Shown: positions 19,776 to 30,383 of the stretch, piece by piece | How positions within the stretch are numbered: position 1 is the stretch's first letter | How the letters are laid out: each line of letters starts with the position of its first letter | Source: Variovorax saccharolyticus | Lineage (GTDB): Bacteria; Pseudomonadota; Gammaproteobacteria; Burkholderiales; Burkholderiaceae_C | Direction of reading: 5' to 3' | Assembly: GCF_030316765.1 (NCBI RefSeq) | Contig: NZ_JASZYT010000001.1 | Location: forward strand, 372,001 to 436,000 | Length of the DNA: 64,000 bases | Made by a program: the position numbers and the translations under genes | Notes under the pieces: model-generated | What the model was told of the DNA's origin: nothing | Seen by the model: only the letters and a program-made list of their open reading frames with translations | The model's database searches: none

Positions 19776-21028
19776 TTCAGTGCGGCTCCGGCACGCGGTT
19801 CCCCATGCCTGCGCACCAGGGTCCAGGCGATCAGCGCGATGCAGACGCTCCAGAACCACATGCCGAGCGCCAGCGGCATCACGGTGCCGTCCATGCGCGC
19901 GCCCAGCCAGCCGCCGATGCCGAAGGCGGCCAGCATCATGATGAAGCCATTGAGTGCCGATGCGGCGCCTGCGGCCTGCGGGAACGGCCCGACCGCGCCG
20001 CTCTGGCCGCAGGGCTGGTGCACGCCGTGCGCCAGCATCACGAGCGTCAGCGGACCGACGATGGCGGCGACCGACACCACCCCGGCCAGCGCCAGCAGCC
20101 CCATCGCGCTGCCGCCGGCCAGCGTCAGCCCCGCGGCCCGCGCCACGCTGCCGCGCACGCCATGGCGCGGCAGCCATCGCCGGCAGACGAAGGTGCCTGC
20201 GATGTAGGCCAGCGAGCTCCAGAGCATCACCAGACCGTACTGCGTCTTGCCGAGGCCGAGCACCTGGATGAAGACGAAGGACGACGAGGCCAGGAAGGTG
20301 AACAGCATCCCGTACGACGCCGTGGTCAGCGCACTGAAGGACAGGAAGACCGGGTTGCGCAGCACCATCGCCCAGGTGGCGATCAGCGTGCCGGCACGCA
20401 GTGCGTCGGGGTTCCGGCGCGGCAGCGTCTCGTCGAAGCGCAGAGCGATCAGCGCCAGCGTGAAGGCGCCGAACAGCGCGGGCACGAGCAAGGCCAGGCG
20501 CCAATTGAACAAGTCGGACACCAGGCCGCCGAGCGGCGCGCAGAGGCAGGCGATGACACCCAGGCCGGTGAGGGCGCGCGACATCACGCGGGCACCGTCG
20601 GCCGGCTGGTAGAGGTCGCGCACGATCGCCCGGGCCGCCATCACGGCCGCGCCCATCGCGGCGCCCTGCAGCGTGCGCCAGACGATCAGGATCTCGATGG
20701 TCGGCGCCACCGCCCCGCCGATGCTGGCGAGCACGTAGGCGCCCAGGCCCCACAGCAGCACCGGCCGGCGCCCGAAGCGGTCGGACAAGGGGCCGAACAC
20801 GAGCTGCGAGCAGCCGAAGGCCAGCAGCAGCGCGCTCAGCGTCAGCTGCGCATGCGCCATGCGGGCGCCGAAGCCGGCGGTCAGCGCCGGCAGGGCGGGC
20901 AGGTAGAGATCGGTCGTGACCGGCTGGATGCCCAGCAGCAGGGCCAGTGTGAGGACGACCAGCGCCGGCGACATGCCCGAAGCAGGCGGCGCGGTGCGAG
21001 AAAGGGCCGGTGCGACGGGAGGCGGCAT
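19772..21028 (-). CDS. Bcr/CflA-type multidrug efflux MFS transporter
   Basis: A 418-residue major facilitator with 12 hydrophobic segments. It has the DHA1 features [12 protein letters not shown] near the first helix and [17 protein letters not shown] between helices 2 and 3. The family exports bicyclomycin, chloramphenicol and similar compounds by proton antiport; the actual substrate is unknown. The start is ATG at 21028. It is translationally coupled to miaA, an unusual partner for an efflux gene. Confidence 0.92.
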   Translation of the reverse strand: MPPPVAPALSRTAPPASGMSPALVVLTLALLLGIQPVTTDLYLPALPALTAGFGARMAHAQLTLSALLLAFGCSQLVFGPLSDRFGRRPVLLWGLGAYVLASIGGAVAPTIEILIVWRTLQGAAMGAAVMAARAIVRDLYQPADGARVMSRALTGLGVIACLCAPLGGLVSDLFNWRLALLVPALFGAFTLALIALRFDETLPRRNPDALRAGTLIATWAMVLRNPVFLSFSALTTASYGMLFTFLASSSFVFIQVLGLGKTQYGLVMLWSSLAYIAGTFVCRRWLPRHGVRGSVARAAGLTLAGGSAMGLLALAGVVSVAAIVGPLTLVMLAHGVHQPCGQSGAVGPFPQAAGAASALNGFIMMLAAFGIGGWLGARMDGTVMPLALGMWFWSVCIALIAWTLVRRHGEPRAGAALK

Positions 21029-21073
21029 GCACCCGAGGTTAACAAAGGCGGCGCGGCGAGGCGCCGCGGGCGC

Positions 21074-22045
21074 TCAGATCGCCGGGCTGGACAGGCGGAT
21101 CGGGCGCAGGGCGGTGGTTTCGGAGGGCGTGGACGGTGCCGCCGGGGAGGCCGGCTGCGCCGGTTGCAGGTCGGCGCCGGTCGCGGTCTCGGTCGTCGGC
21201 TCCTTCATGCGGAACAGCTGCGACAGCGCGGCGCGGTATTGCGCCTGGCCGATCGAATTGGCGTTGTGGTGCGAGCCGCCCTCGACCAGCACGAACATCT
21301 TCGGCACGGTCGCGGCGTCGTAGAGCTTGCGCCCCAGGGTCGGGTTGATCAGGCTGTCGGCCGCGCCGTGCACCACCAGCAGCGGGGCGCCGATATCCTT
21401 GACCTTGCTGATGGCCTCGAAGCGCTGGGTGATGAAGGGGCCGAAGGGCAGCCAGCCCCACTTGAAGCTGCTCGCCACGTCGGCGATCGAGGTGAAGGTG
21501 CTCTCGACGATGGTGCCGCTCTCGTCGTTCACGCGCGAGGCCAGGTCGATGCCGATGGCGCCGCCGAGCGAGTGGCCGAAGATGTAGCGCGGCTGCTTGG
21601 GATGACGGGCGGCCAGCCAGGTCCAGGCGGCGCGGGCATCTTCGCGCGCCGAGTCCTCGGAAGGCAGACCCTTCGAGCTCTTTCCGAAGCCGCGGTAGTC
21701 GATGGCCAGCACCGAGAAGCCCAGCTCGTGCATGCGGCGCATGCGCGGTGCCGAGCCGGCGACGTTGTAGCGGGCGCCGTGCAGGTACAGCAGCACCGGG
21801 GTGTCGGCCGATTCCGGCGCTCCGCCGAGCCAGAGGCCGTGCAGCCGCGCCGGCTCGCCGGTGAGCGATGACTTGAAATCGATCCAGACGTCGTCCATGC
21901 CCTGGCTCATGGCTTCCGAATTGCCCCAGCTGCGGTCGCTGGGCTGGAAGATCCACTCGCGCTGGCGTTCGTCGAGCGTGGAGCAGCCTCCGGCCATCAG
22001 GGCGACCAGGGCAGTGGCGGATGCGAACAGTGACCAGGATTTCAT
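21074..22045 (-). CDS. alpha/beta hydrolase lipoprotein
   Basis: A 323-residue exported hydrolase with a lipobox MAGGC (Cys21). The fold signature includes LLYLHGARYN, VLAIDYRGFGKS and the nucleophile elbow GHSLGG (Ser159). Asp230 in VVHGAAD and His259 or His260 in GGSHHN complete a plausible triad. The C-terminal 45 residues are rich in Ala, Pro and Thr and may be disordered. The start is ATG at 22045; the large upstream frame is a shadow of mutL. It resembles the bem46/YfhR-type hydrolases. The substrate is unknown. Confidence 0.88.
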   Translation of the reverse strand: MKSWSLFASATALVALMAGGCSTLDERQREWIFQPSDRSWGNSEAMSQGMDDVWIDFKSSLTGEPARLHGLWLGGAPESADTPVLLYLHGARYNVAGSAPRMRRMHELGFSVLAIDYRGFGKSSKGLPSEDSAREDARAAWTWLAARHPKQPRYIFGHSLGGAIGIDLASRVNDESGTIVESTFTSIADVASSFKWGWLPFGPFITQRFEAISKVKDIGAPLLVVHGAADSLINPTLGRKLYDAATVPKMFVLVEGGSHHNANSIGQAQYRAALSQLFRMKEPTTETATGADLQPAQPASPAAPSTPSETTALRPIRLSSPAI

Positions 22046-22206
22046 GGAAGGCTGAAGGACAGGCCGGAGGGCCGGAAAGTTCAACGACAGACCCCATGCA
22101 ACGGGCGTGCCGACCCGCCCGATGACCCGGTAAACCCTTAGATTTGTAACGCTTTTGGCTGCGTTTCGGCCGATTTTCGCGTTTTGTAAGCGAAGGAAAA
22201 AGCCGG

Positions 22207-24081
<1,875 letters not shown>

Positions 24082-24129
24082 GGGGACATTCTAGAAGGGC
24101 GTCTGGCGCCGACCGGGATAATGCGCGCC

Positions 24130-24783
24130 ATGGAAATCATCGCCTTTCTGATCGACTTCATCCTGCATGTCGACAAGCACCTCGAAGCCTTCGTCATCGC
24201 CTACGGACCCTGGGTGTACGCGTTGCTGTTCCTGATCGTTTTCGTCGAGACCGGGCTGGTCGTGATGCCCTTCCTGCCGGGCGACTCGCTGCTGTTCATC
24301 GTCGGGGCGCTCTGCGGCGCGGGCCTCATGAGCTTCGGGCTGGCCGTGCCGATCCTGCTGGTCGCGGCGATCCTGGGCGACCAGTGCAACTTCACCATCG
24401 GGCGCTACTTCGGGCCCAAGGTGTTCCAGTGGGAGAACTCGCGCTTCTTCAACCGCAACGCCTTCGACCAGGCGCACGCCTTCTACGAGCGCTACGGCGG
24501 CGCCACGATCATCGCGGCGCGCTTCCTGCCCTTCATCCGCACCTTCGCGCCCTTCGTGGCGGGCGTGGCCGACATGACCCGGACCAAGTTCACGCTGTTC
24601 AACGTCGTCGGCGCGCTGCTGTGGGTGGTCGGCCTGTGCACCATCGGCTATTTCTTCGGCAACCTGCCGATCGTCAAGGAAAACCTCGAGAAGGTGATCT
24701 GGGCCCTGATCCTGGTGCCGGGCCTGATCGCCATGTTCGGCGCCTGGCGCGCGCGCCGTACCTCGACCGCCAAGCTTCGCTAG
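24130..24783 (+). CDS. DedA-family membrane protein
   Basis: A 217-residue integral membrane protein (SNARE-associated/DedA family). Visible motifs are FVETGLVVMPFLPGDSLLF, GDQCNFTIGRYFG and RFLPFIRTFAPFVAGVADM, all typical of DedA proteins, which are linked to lipid (undecaprenyl phosphate) flipping and envelope integrity. The start is taken as ATG 24130; an in-frame ATG at 24121 preceded by GGGATA is an equal alternative and adds three residues. It is divergent to mutL across about 40 bases. Confidence 0.93.
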   Translation: MEIIAFLIDFILHVDKHLEAFVIAYGPWVYALLFLIVFVETGLVVMPFLPGDSLLFIVGALCGAGLMSFGLAVPILLVAAILGDQCNFTIGRYFGPKVFQWENSRFFNRNAFDQAHAFYERYGGATIIAARFLPFIRTFAPFVAGVADMTRTKFTLFNVVGALLWVVGLCTIGYFFGNLPIVKENLEKVIWALILVPGLIAMFGAWRARRTSTAKLR

Positions 24784-24794
24784 CCGGTCGGCGT

Positions 24795-26147
24795 TCAGGG
24801 CCGCTGCCGCACCGGCACGCGAGCCGACAGCGGCCGCGGCTGGTAATCCGGGTCGATGTGACAGCCCTTGCCGAAGTCCGGCTCGAAGGCCTTGCAGCGG
24901 GCCATGACCTCGATCGGCGTCGGCTTCCTGCCATGGTCGATCCAGTCGAGCAGCGCGGCGAAGAGGGCCGGGTATTCGGCATCGCTCAGGTAGCTGTGCT
25001 CCGATTCGCGGCTGAAGGTCTGGACCAGCAGGCCGGCCGTGCCGGCGCGTTCGCGCGCGCCGCGATAGACCGTCTCGAGTTCGACGAAGGCTGTCGGGTC
25101 GTCGATCGCATGCAGGCTCAGCGTCGGCAGGTCGACGTCGCCGGTGGGGTCGCTGTCGGCCGCCAGCCTGGCCACCGCGGCGGGGTCGGCGCGGTAGCGC
25201 AGCACTTGCGCGTTGAGCACGGCGTCGTCGCGCGAGCCGCTGTAGCGCACGCCGATGTTGCCGAAAGGATTGCCGCCGTCGAGCCGCTCGAGCACCAGGT
25301 CGCGGAACAGGAAGGTCGACCAGTTCATGTTGCCGACCAGCGAGCGCTCCGGGATCCTGATCGTCTCGAGGATGGCATCCAGGTTCTCGCGCTGCTGGGC
25401 GCTGCGTTCGGCCGCCGGCTTGCGCACACCGGTGCAGTCGTCGATGCGCCGCGCCAGTTCCGCGGTGCTGAGCTTGGAATCGCGCGGCAAGCCCTGCCAC
25501 AGCGGGTAGGCAGGCTCGGAAGGCAGCGGGTGGTTCTTGCAGATGGACTGGTAGACCACGCGCAGGTCGAGCCGGTAGTCGTAGGACCGGGTGCCGCCGC
25601 CGAGCACGCCGCTGGTCAGCAGCAGGCCGTCGTAGGGGCCCTTGCGGCCGTCGACCCGTGCGTACATCTCGGCGGTCTTGGCGGCCACGCCGGCGCCATA
25701 GCTCTGGCCGTGCAGCACCGTGCGCCGCGGCGCTCCGAAGTTCTGCACGAACCAGGCCCGCAGGCGCTCGGTGTCCTCGGCGGCCATCGTGACGCCATAG
25801 CCGCCGCGCCGGTAGCTCGACCCGGCCCAGGCGTAGCCGGCCTTCACCGTCACCGCCCAGCGCTGCAGGTCCTCGGTGGTGCGCGCCAGGGTCGGCGCGC
25901 CGAGCTCGGGGCCGCCGTGCGCATGCATCACGAGCACGCGGTTCCAGTCGGCCGGGATCGCGACCCAGAAGAAGGCACCGGCGCTGTCCTGGCCGCTGTA
26001 GCAACGGGTGCCTGCCGGAATGCCCCTGGGGCAGGCGCTGCTCGCAGGCCCGTCCGCGGCCGCTTGGGGCGGGCTGCGATGCGTCGATGCGCATGCGCCC
26101 AGCAGGAGGGCCGAGGCGAGGGCCAGGAGGCTTGTGATGTGTCTCAT
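24795..26147 (-). CDS. alpha/beta hydrolase-fold lipoprotein
   Basis: A 450-residue exported protein with lipobox LGAC (Cys20). The N-terminal half contains VLVMHAHGGPELG and the nucleophile elbow HGQSYGAG (Ser149). An Asp in HAIDDPTAFVE and a His in SESEHSYLSD-like sequence near the C terminus are plausible triad members. Several cysteines in the mature part (for example in ASSACPRGI, GTRCYSG, DDCTGV and GKGCHID) could form disulfides. The start is ATG at 26147. It is convergent with dedA. The family is unassigned beyond the hydrolase fold. Confidence 0.82.
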   Translation of the reverse strand: MRHITSLLALASALLLGACASTHRSPPQAAADGPASSACPRGIPAGTRCYSGQDSAGAFFWVAIPADWNRVLVMHAHGGPELGAPTLARTTEDLQRWAVTVKAGYAWAGSSYRRGGYGVTMAAEDTERLRAWFVQNFGAPRRTVLHGQSYGAGVAAKTAEMYARVDGRKGPYDGLLLTSGVLGGGTRSYDYRLDLRVVYQSICKNHPLPSEPAYPLWQGLPRDSKLSTAELARRIDDCTGVRKPAAERSAQQRENLDAILETIRIPERSLVGNMNWSTFLFRDLVLERLDGGNPFGNIGVRYSGSRDDAVLNAQVLRYRADPAAVARLAADSDPTGDVDLPTLSLHAIDDPTAFVELETVYRGARERAGTAGLLVQTFSRESEHSYLSDAEYPALFAALLDWIDHGRKPTPIEVMARCKAFEPDFGKGCHIDPDYQPRPLSARVPVRQRP

Positions 26148-26180
26148 GCCGCATTTATACGTGGCGCTCGCCTGCCCACG

Positions 26181-26207
26181 AAAAAGCGCGCCCGCGGGCG
26201 CGCTTTT
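26181..26207 (-). terminator. intrinsic terminator after the glycine-zipper lipoprotein gene
   Basis: A 26-bp palindrome (AAAAGCGCGCCC, GC centre, GGGCGCGCTTTT) lies 18 bases past the stop at 26225. Read on the minus strand it ends in TTTTT. It would end transcription of the small lipoprotein gene before the hydrolase gene, and its symmetry could also stop opposing transcription. Confidence 0.8.
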
Positions 26208-26224
26208 CACTCGTTCCATGTTGC

Positions 26225-26503
26225 TCAGTAGCTTGGGCCGTTGTTCGGGTAGTAGCTGTTCGACGGGTAGTAGCGGCGCTGGTTGCGCTCGTCGACGCTC
26301 TTGCCGACCTGGTTGCCGATCAGGCCGCCGACCGCTGCGCCGCCCACCGTCGCCGCGGTGTTGCCGCCGATGGCGTTGCCGATCAGCGCGCCGCCGACCG
26401 CGCCGCCCGCGGTGCCGAGGTTTTGATTCGGGCCGCTGGCACAGCCGGCCAGGGTCATGATGCCCGTGGCCGCCGCGGCCACGATCCAGAGTCTCGTCTT
26501 CAT
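26225..26503 (-). CDS. small glycine-zipper lipoprotein
   Basis: A 92-residue lipoprotein with lipobox LAGC. It is followed by glycine-zipper repeats (GTAGGAVGGALIGNAIGG and GGAAVGGLIGNQVG) and a tail rich in Tyr, Asn and Pro (YYPSNSYYPNNGPSY). The start is ATG at 26503 with AGGTGG upstream; a GTG nine bases earlier is in frame but lies in the ribosome-binding region. Such proteins are thought to insert into or lie under the outer membrane. A terminator follows, so it is probably monocistronic. Confidence 0.87.
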   Translation of the reverse strand: MKTRLWIVAAAATGIMTLAGCASGPNQNLGTAGGAVGGALIGNAIGGNTAATVGGAAVGGLIGNQVGKSVDERNQRRYYPSNSYYPNNGPSY

Positions 26504-26625
26504 GGTGTCCACCTTTCAGTGATTGGATGAACCCATTGTTCGGAAACCCCTCGCCGTGCATGTAGGAGCGCGCCCCGGCATCCTGAGCGAATGCAGGATC
26601 GTTGCGTGAGCGGCAATCCCGCCGC

Positions 26626-27540
26626 TCACGTCAGCTTCAGGCTGCCCAGCCGCGCGACCACCAGCGTGTGCAGCGCCTGCGCCGCCACCGACAGGCTGCC
26701 TTCGCGCCGCTGCACGACGTAGACCGTGCGCTGGAGTGCCGCATGCACCAGCGGCCGCGTCACCAGCGACTCGCGCTTGAAATGAAACAGCGTCAGCGCC
26801 GGGACCGCGCTGATGCCGAGACCGGCCTCGACCAGCCCCATCACGGTCGCGAGATGCTCGACCTCGAAGGTGGTCTGCAGCCGCAGCGGGTGCAGCACGG
26901 CGTCGATCGATTGCCGCACGCTGCTGTTGCGCGTCATCTGGATGAAGGGCCAGGGCGCGAGTTTCTTCAGCGTCAGCCGCGGCTCCGTGGCCAGCGGATG
27001 GTCGGCGCGGCAGACCAGGTGGAAGCGATCGCTGCAGAGCCGGCGGGCGACCAGATCGCTGGCCGAGGCCGTTCCCGCATCCGACGCGGCGAGCGCGAAG
27101 TCGACCCGGCCGCCGCGCAGCAGCGCGATGCAGGCGTCCGACAGTGCATCGTCGAGTTCGAGCGTGATCCCTGGCCACTGCTGCTGGAACTCCTTGAAGA
27201 TCGCCGGCAGCCAGCCCGCCGCCAGCGAGGGCAGGGCCGCCACGCGCACCCGGCCGGTGCGCCGCTCCACGTGGTCGGCCAGGTCGGCCAGCGCGCTGCC
27301 CATGTCGTCCAGCAGGCGCCGCGCCGGACCCTCGAACAGGCGGCCCTCGGGCGTCAGTTGCACGCTGCGGGTGTCGCGGTCGAAGAGCCGCGCGCCCAGC
27401 GTTTCCTCCAGCGCGCGGATCAAGGCGCTGAACGCGGGCTGCGACAGATGGCAGGTCTGCGCCGCGCGCGTGAAGTTGCGCTGCTCGGCAAGCGCGAGGA
27501 AGGCGCGCAGCTGCCGGCTGGAGAGATCCGGGTGATTCAT
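26626..27540 (-). CDS. LysR-family regulator divergent to an AtuA-like gene
   Basis: A 304-residue LysR regulator with HTH at residues 1-60 (RAAQTCHLSQPAFSALIRAL) and an effector domain of normal length (RVRVAALPSLAAGWLP, then LVCRADHPLA). The start is ATG at 27540. It is divergent to the AtuA-like operon across 79 bases, which contain a near-perfect palindrome. It probably controls the AtuA-like, ferredoxin-fold and Bug-receptor genes, by position. Confidence 0.9.
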   Translation of the reverse strand: MNHPDLSSRQLRAFLALAEQRNFTRAAQTCHLSQPAFSALIRALEETLGARLFDRDTRSVQLTPEGRLFEGPARRLLDDMGSALADLADHVERRTGRVRVAALPSLAAGWLPAIFKEFQQQWPGITLELDDALSDACIALLRGGRVDFALAASDAGTASASDLVARRLCSDRFHLVCRADHPLATEPRLTLKKLAPWPFIQMTRNSSVRQSIDAVLHPLRLQTTFEVEHLATVMGLVEAGLGISAVPALTLFHFKRESLVTRPLVHAALQRTVYVVQRREGSLSVAAQALHTLVVARLGSLKLT

Positions 27541-27555
27541 GTCTTATTTGAATTG

Positions 27556-27571
27556 CGGATCAATCGATCCG
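27556..27571. promoter_or_regulatory. palindrome CGGATC-N4-GATCCG, candidate LysR operator
   Basis: A 6-bp perfect inverted repeat with a 4-base spacer (AATC) sits 16 bases upstream of the LysR start and 49 bases before the AtuA-like ATG. Its position between divergent genes is where a LysR protein would bind. Binding is inferred; there is no second clear copy in the gap. Confidence 0.5.
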
Positions 27572-27619
27572 AACTTTCGATTTCACGGATGATATGGCGG
27601 GACCTACAGTGCAGCGCAT

Positions 27620-29005
27620 ATGAGCTCCACCGAACGTCCTGCGCTTCTCATCGGCTGCGCTGCCGGCTTCTCGGGCGACCGCACCGATGCGGCCGGTCCG
27701 GTGGTCGACACGCTGATCGAGCGGCTGGCCCGGGGGCCCGCCGGCCAGCGCGCCTTCCTGATCTTCGAAACGCTCGCCGAGCGCACGCTGGCGCTGGCGC
27801 AGCTGCGCCGCCGTGCCGATCCCGAGGCCGGCTACGAACCGCTGCTGGACGCGATGCTGCGCCCGGTGCTGGCGCGCTGCCTGGCGCACGGCATCCGCAT
27901 CGTGAGCAATTTCGGCGCCGCGAATCCGCGCGCCGCAGCCAGGCACATCGCTCGCATGGCGCGCGAACTGGGCGCCGAGCCGCCCGGCGTCGCGGTGGTG
28001 CAGGGCGACGACCTCTCGGCGCCCGCCCAGCTGGCGCTGCTGCGGCGCGAACTCGGCGCGCAGATGGACGGCATCCGGCTGGTCAGCGCCAACGCCTACA
28101 TCGGTGCCGAGCCGATCGCCGCGGCGCTCGATGCGGGCGCGCAGATCGTGGTCTGCGGCCGCGTCGCCGATCCTTCCCTCGCGGTCGGCCCGGCGCTCTC
28201 GCATTTCGGCTGGCGCGCCGACGACTGGGAGAAGCTGGGCCGGGCCACGATGGCGGGGCACCTGCTCGAATGCGGCGCCCAGGTCTGCGGCGGCTACTTC
28301 GCCGATCCGGGCTTCAAGGAAGTTCCCGGCCTGGCGCGGGTCGGCTTTCCGATCGCCGAGATCGCGGCCGACGGCAGCTGCACCATCGGCAAGGCCGACG
28401 GCACGGGCGGCCTCGTGACCGAGGCGACCGTGAAGGAGCAGCTGATCTACGAAGTGCACGACCCCGCCGCCTATCTCACGCCGGACGTCGTCGCCGACAT
28501 CTCGCAGGCCGAGGTCGAAGGGCTGGGCGCCGACCGGGTCGCGCTGCGCGGCGTGCGCGGCCATGCGCGGCCGTCGCACTACAAGGTCAACGTGTGCCAT
28601 GAAGGCGGCTGGCTGGCCGAGGGCGAGATCTCCTATGCCGGCCCGCGCGCCGAAGCGCGCGCCCGGCTGGCGGCAGAGGTGCTGAGCGCGCGTCTGGACG
28701 GCCTGAAGCTGCGCGTCGACCTGATCGGCGCGCTCAGCATCCTCGGCGACGATGCCGGCCGCGCACTGGCCGCCACGCCCGACACCGGCTTGCGCGATGT
28801 CCGCCTGCGCGTGGCCGCGACCCATGCCGAGCGCGCCCAGGCCGAACGGCTGGCGCGCGAGGTGATGGCGCTCTACACCTGCGGTCCGGCCGGCGGCGGT
28901 GGCGTGCGCACCGCGTTGACGCCGCGGCTCAATACCTTGTCGTGCCTGCTGCCGCGTGCTGCGGTGCCGGTGGGTTTCGAGATGATCGAGGAGGCTGCCG
29001 CATGA
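27620..29005 (+). CDS. AtuA-family (DUF1446) acyclic terpene utilisation-like protein
   Basis: A 461-residue protein of the AtuA/DUF1446 family. Visible family segments are IGCAAGFSGDRTDAAGPVV, VSNFGAANPRAA, VVCGRVADPSLAVGP and CGGYFADPG. AtuA is needed for citronellol and geraniol use in Pseudomonas, but the reaction is unknown, and most relatives occur with acyl-CoA or tripartite-receptor genes rather than terpene genes. The start is ATG at 27620, and the stop overlaps the next gene's ATG (ATGA). No other atu genes are present in the window. Confidence 0.9.
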   Translation: MSSTERPALLIGCAAGFSGDRTDAAGPVVDTLIERLARGPAGQRAFLIFETLAERTLALAQLRRRADPEAGYEPLLDAMLRPVLARCLAHGIRIVSNFGAANPRAAARHIARMARELGAEPPGVAVVQGDDLSAPAQLALLRRELGAQMDGIRLVSANAYIGAEPIAAALDAGAQIVVCGRVADPSLAVGPALSHFGWRADDWEKLGRATMAGHLLECGAQVCGGYFADPGFKEVPGLARVGFPIAEIAADGSCTIGKADGTGGLVTEATVKEQLIYEVHDPAAYLTPDVVADISQAEVEGLGADRVALRGVRGHARPSHYKVNVCHEGGWLAEGEISYAGPRAEARARLAAEVLSARLDGLKLRVDLIGALSILGDDAGRALAATPDTGLRDVRLRVAATHAERAQAERLAREVMALYTCGPAGGGGVRTALTPRLNTLSCLLPRAAVPVGFEMIEEAAA

Positions 29006-29367
29006 CCACCGACACCACGGTCGCGCTCTATCGCGCGGCGCACGGCCGCACCGGCGACAAGGGCGACCGATCCAACATCAGCGTGATCGCATGGCATCCG
29101 GCGCTCTATCCGCTGCTGGTGGCGCAGCTCACGCCCGAGCGCGTGGCCGACCAGTTCCGCCATCGCTCGCCGAACCGGGTCCAGCGCTTCCTGCTGCCGA
29201 AGCTGCAGGCGATGAACTTCGTGCTCGACGGCGTGCTCGACGGCGGCGTCAACGATGCACTGAACCTCGACACGCACGGCAAGGCGCTTTCCTTCCTGCT
29301 GATGGAGATGCCGATCGAGGTGCCGCAGGCGCTGCTGCGGCATCTTGCGGGCAGCGATTCGCCCTGA
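29002..29367 (+). CDS. AtuA-associated ferredoxin-fold domain protein
   Basis: A 121-residue protein matching the C-terminal AtuA-like ferredoxin-fold domain, here encoded separately. Motifs are ALYRAAHGRTGDKGDRSNIS near the N terminus and NFVLDGVLDGGVNDALNLD. In some relatives this domain is fused to the AtuA domain, so the two proteins very likely form one enzyme. It is translationally coupled to the AtuA-like gene and followed by a Bug receptor 46 bases later. Confidence 0.87.
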   Translation: MTTDTTVALYRAAHGRTGDKGDRSNISVIAWHPALYPLLVAQLTPERVADQFRHRSPNRVQRFLLPKLQAMNFVLDGVLDGGVNDALNLDTHGKALSFLLMEMPIEVPQALLRHLAGSDSP

Positions 29368-29413
29368 GTTCCCGTCCTTTGCTTTGAAACCTTCCAACTT
29401 CCCGGAGACAACA

Positions 29414-30382
29414 ATGAAAAGCTTCCACCTCGGCCTGATCGCCGCCGCCGTTCTGGCTGTTGCACCGCTGTCGGGCCTGGCCCAGTCCTTTCCCGAAAAG
29501 CCGATCACCTTCGTCGTTCCGTTCGCGGCCGGCACCGCGACCGACCAGATCGCACGGGCGCTGGGCAACGCCATCACGGCCGAAACGAAGCAGCCGGTGG
29601 TGATCGACAACAAGGCCGGCGCCAGCGGCTTCATCGCCTCGCAGCAGGTCGCCAAGGCCGCCGCCGACGGCTACACCGTGCTGATCACCACCAACACCAC
29701 GCACGCGGCCAACGAACATCTTTTCAAGAAGCTGCCCTACGACCCGGTGAATGACTACGCGCCGGTCGCCGCGCTGGGCAAGGGGGGGCAGATCATGGTG
29801 GTGAACCCGGCCTTCCCGGCCAAGACCGTGGCCGAGTTCGTCGCGCTGGCCAAGAAGGAGCCGGGCAAGTACAGCTTCGGCAGCGGCAGTTCGTCGAGCC
29901 GCATGGCCGGCGAACTGCTGCAGCAGATGGCCGGCATCCAGCTGCTGCACGTGCCCTACAAGAGCAACACGCTGGCCGTGACCGACCTGCTGGGCGGCCA
30001 GATCCACATGATGATCACCGACACCGCCACCGGCCTGCCGCAGGTCAAGGCCGGCAAGCTGCGTGCGCTCGGGGTCTCGAGCGCCAAGCGCTCGCCGCTG
30101 GCGCCCGATGTGCCGACCATCGCGGAGGCCGGCGTCAAGGGCTACGAGATGGGCTATTGGTTCGCCGCCTATGCACCGGCGAAGACCTCGCCCGCCGTGG
30201 TCAAGCGGCTCAACGAACTGCTCGTGAAGGCCGCCAGGAGCGATGCCGCGAAGGCCGCGTTCTACGAGCCCACCGGCACCGAGGTCTTCACCAGCTCGCC
30301 CGAGGAGCTGGCGAAGTTCCAGGCCGGCGAATCGCAGAAATGGGGCCGCATCGTGAAGGCGGCCGGGATCGAGGCCGAGTAG
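29414..30382 (+). CDS. Bug/TctC-family periplasmic solute-binding receptor
   Basis: A 322-residue extracytoplasmic receptor of the tripartite tricarboxylate family. A signal peptide (MKSFHLGLIAAAVLAVAPLS) precedes PEKPITFVVPFAAGTATDQI, the conserved first strand and ligand loop. The start is ATG at 29414 with GGAG upstream. No TctA or TctB membrane genes occur nearby, as is common for the expanded Bug paralogues of Burkholderiales. It likely binds a carboxylate feeding the AtuA-like pathway. Its stop is one base from the convergent amiC stop. Confidence 0.92.
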   Translation: MKSFHLGLIAAAVLAVAPLSGLAQSFPEKPITFVVPFAAGTATDQIARALGNAITAETKQPVVIDNKAGASGFIASQQVAKAAADGYTVLITTNTTHAANEHLFKKLPYDPVNDYAPVAALGKGGQIMVVNPAFPAKTVAEFVALAKKEPGKYSFGSGSSSSRMAGELLQQMAGIQLLHVPYKSNTLAVTDLLGGQIHMMITDTATGLPQVKAGKLRALGVSSAKRSPLAPDVPTIAEAGVKGYEMGYWFAAYAPAKTSPAVVKRLNELLVKAARSDAAKAAFYEPTGTEVFTSSPEELAKFQAGESQKWGRIVKAAGIEAE

Positions 30383-30383
30383 C

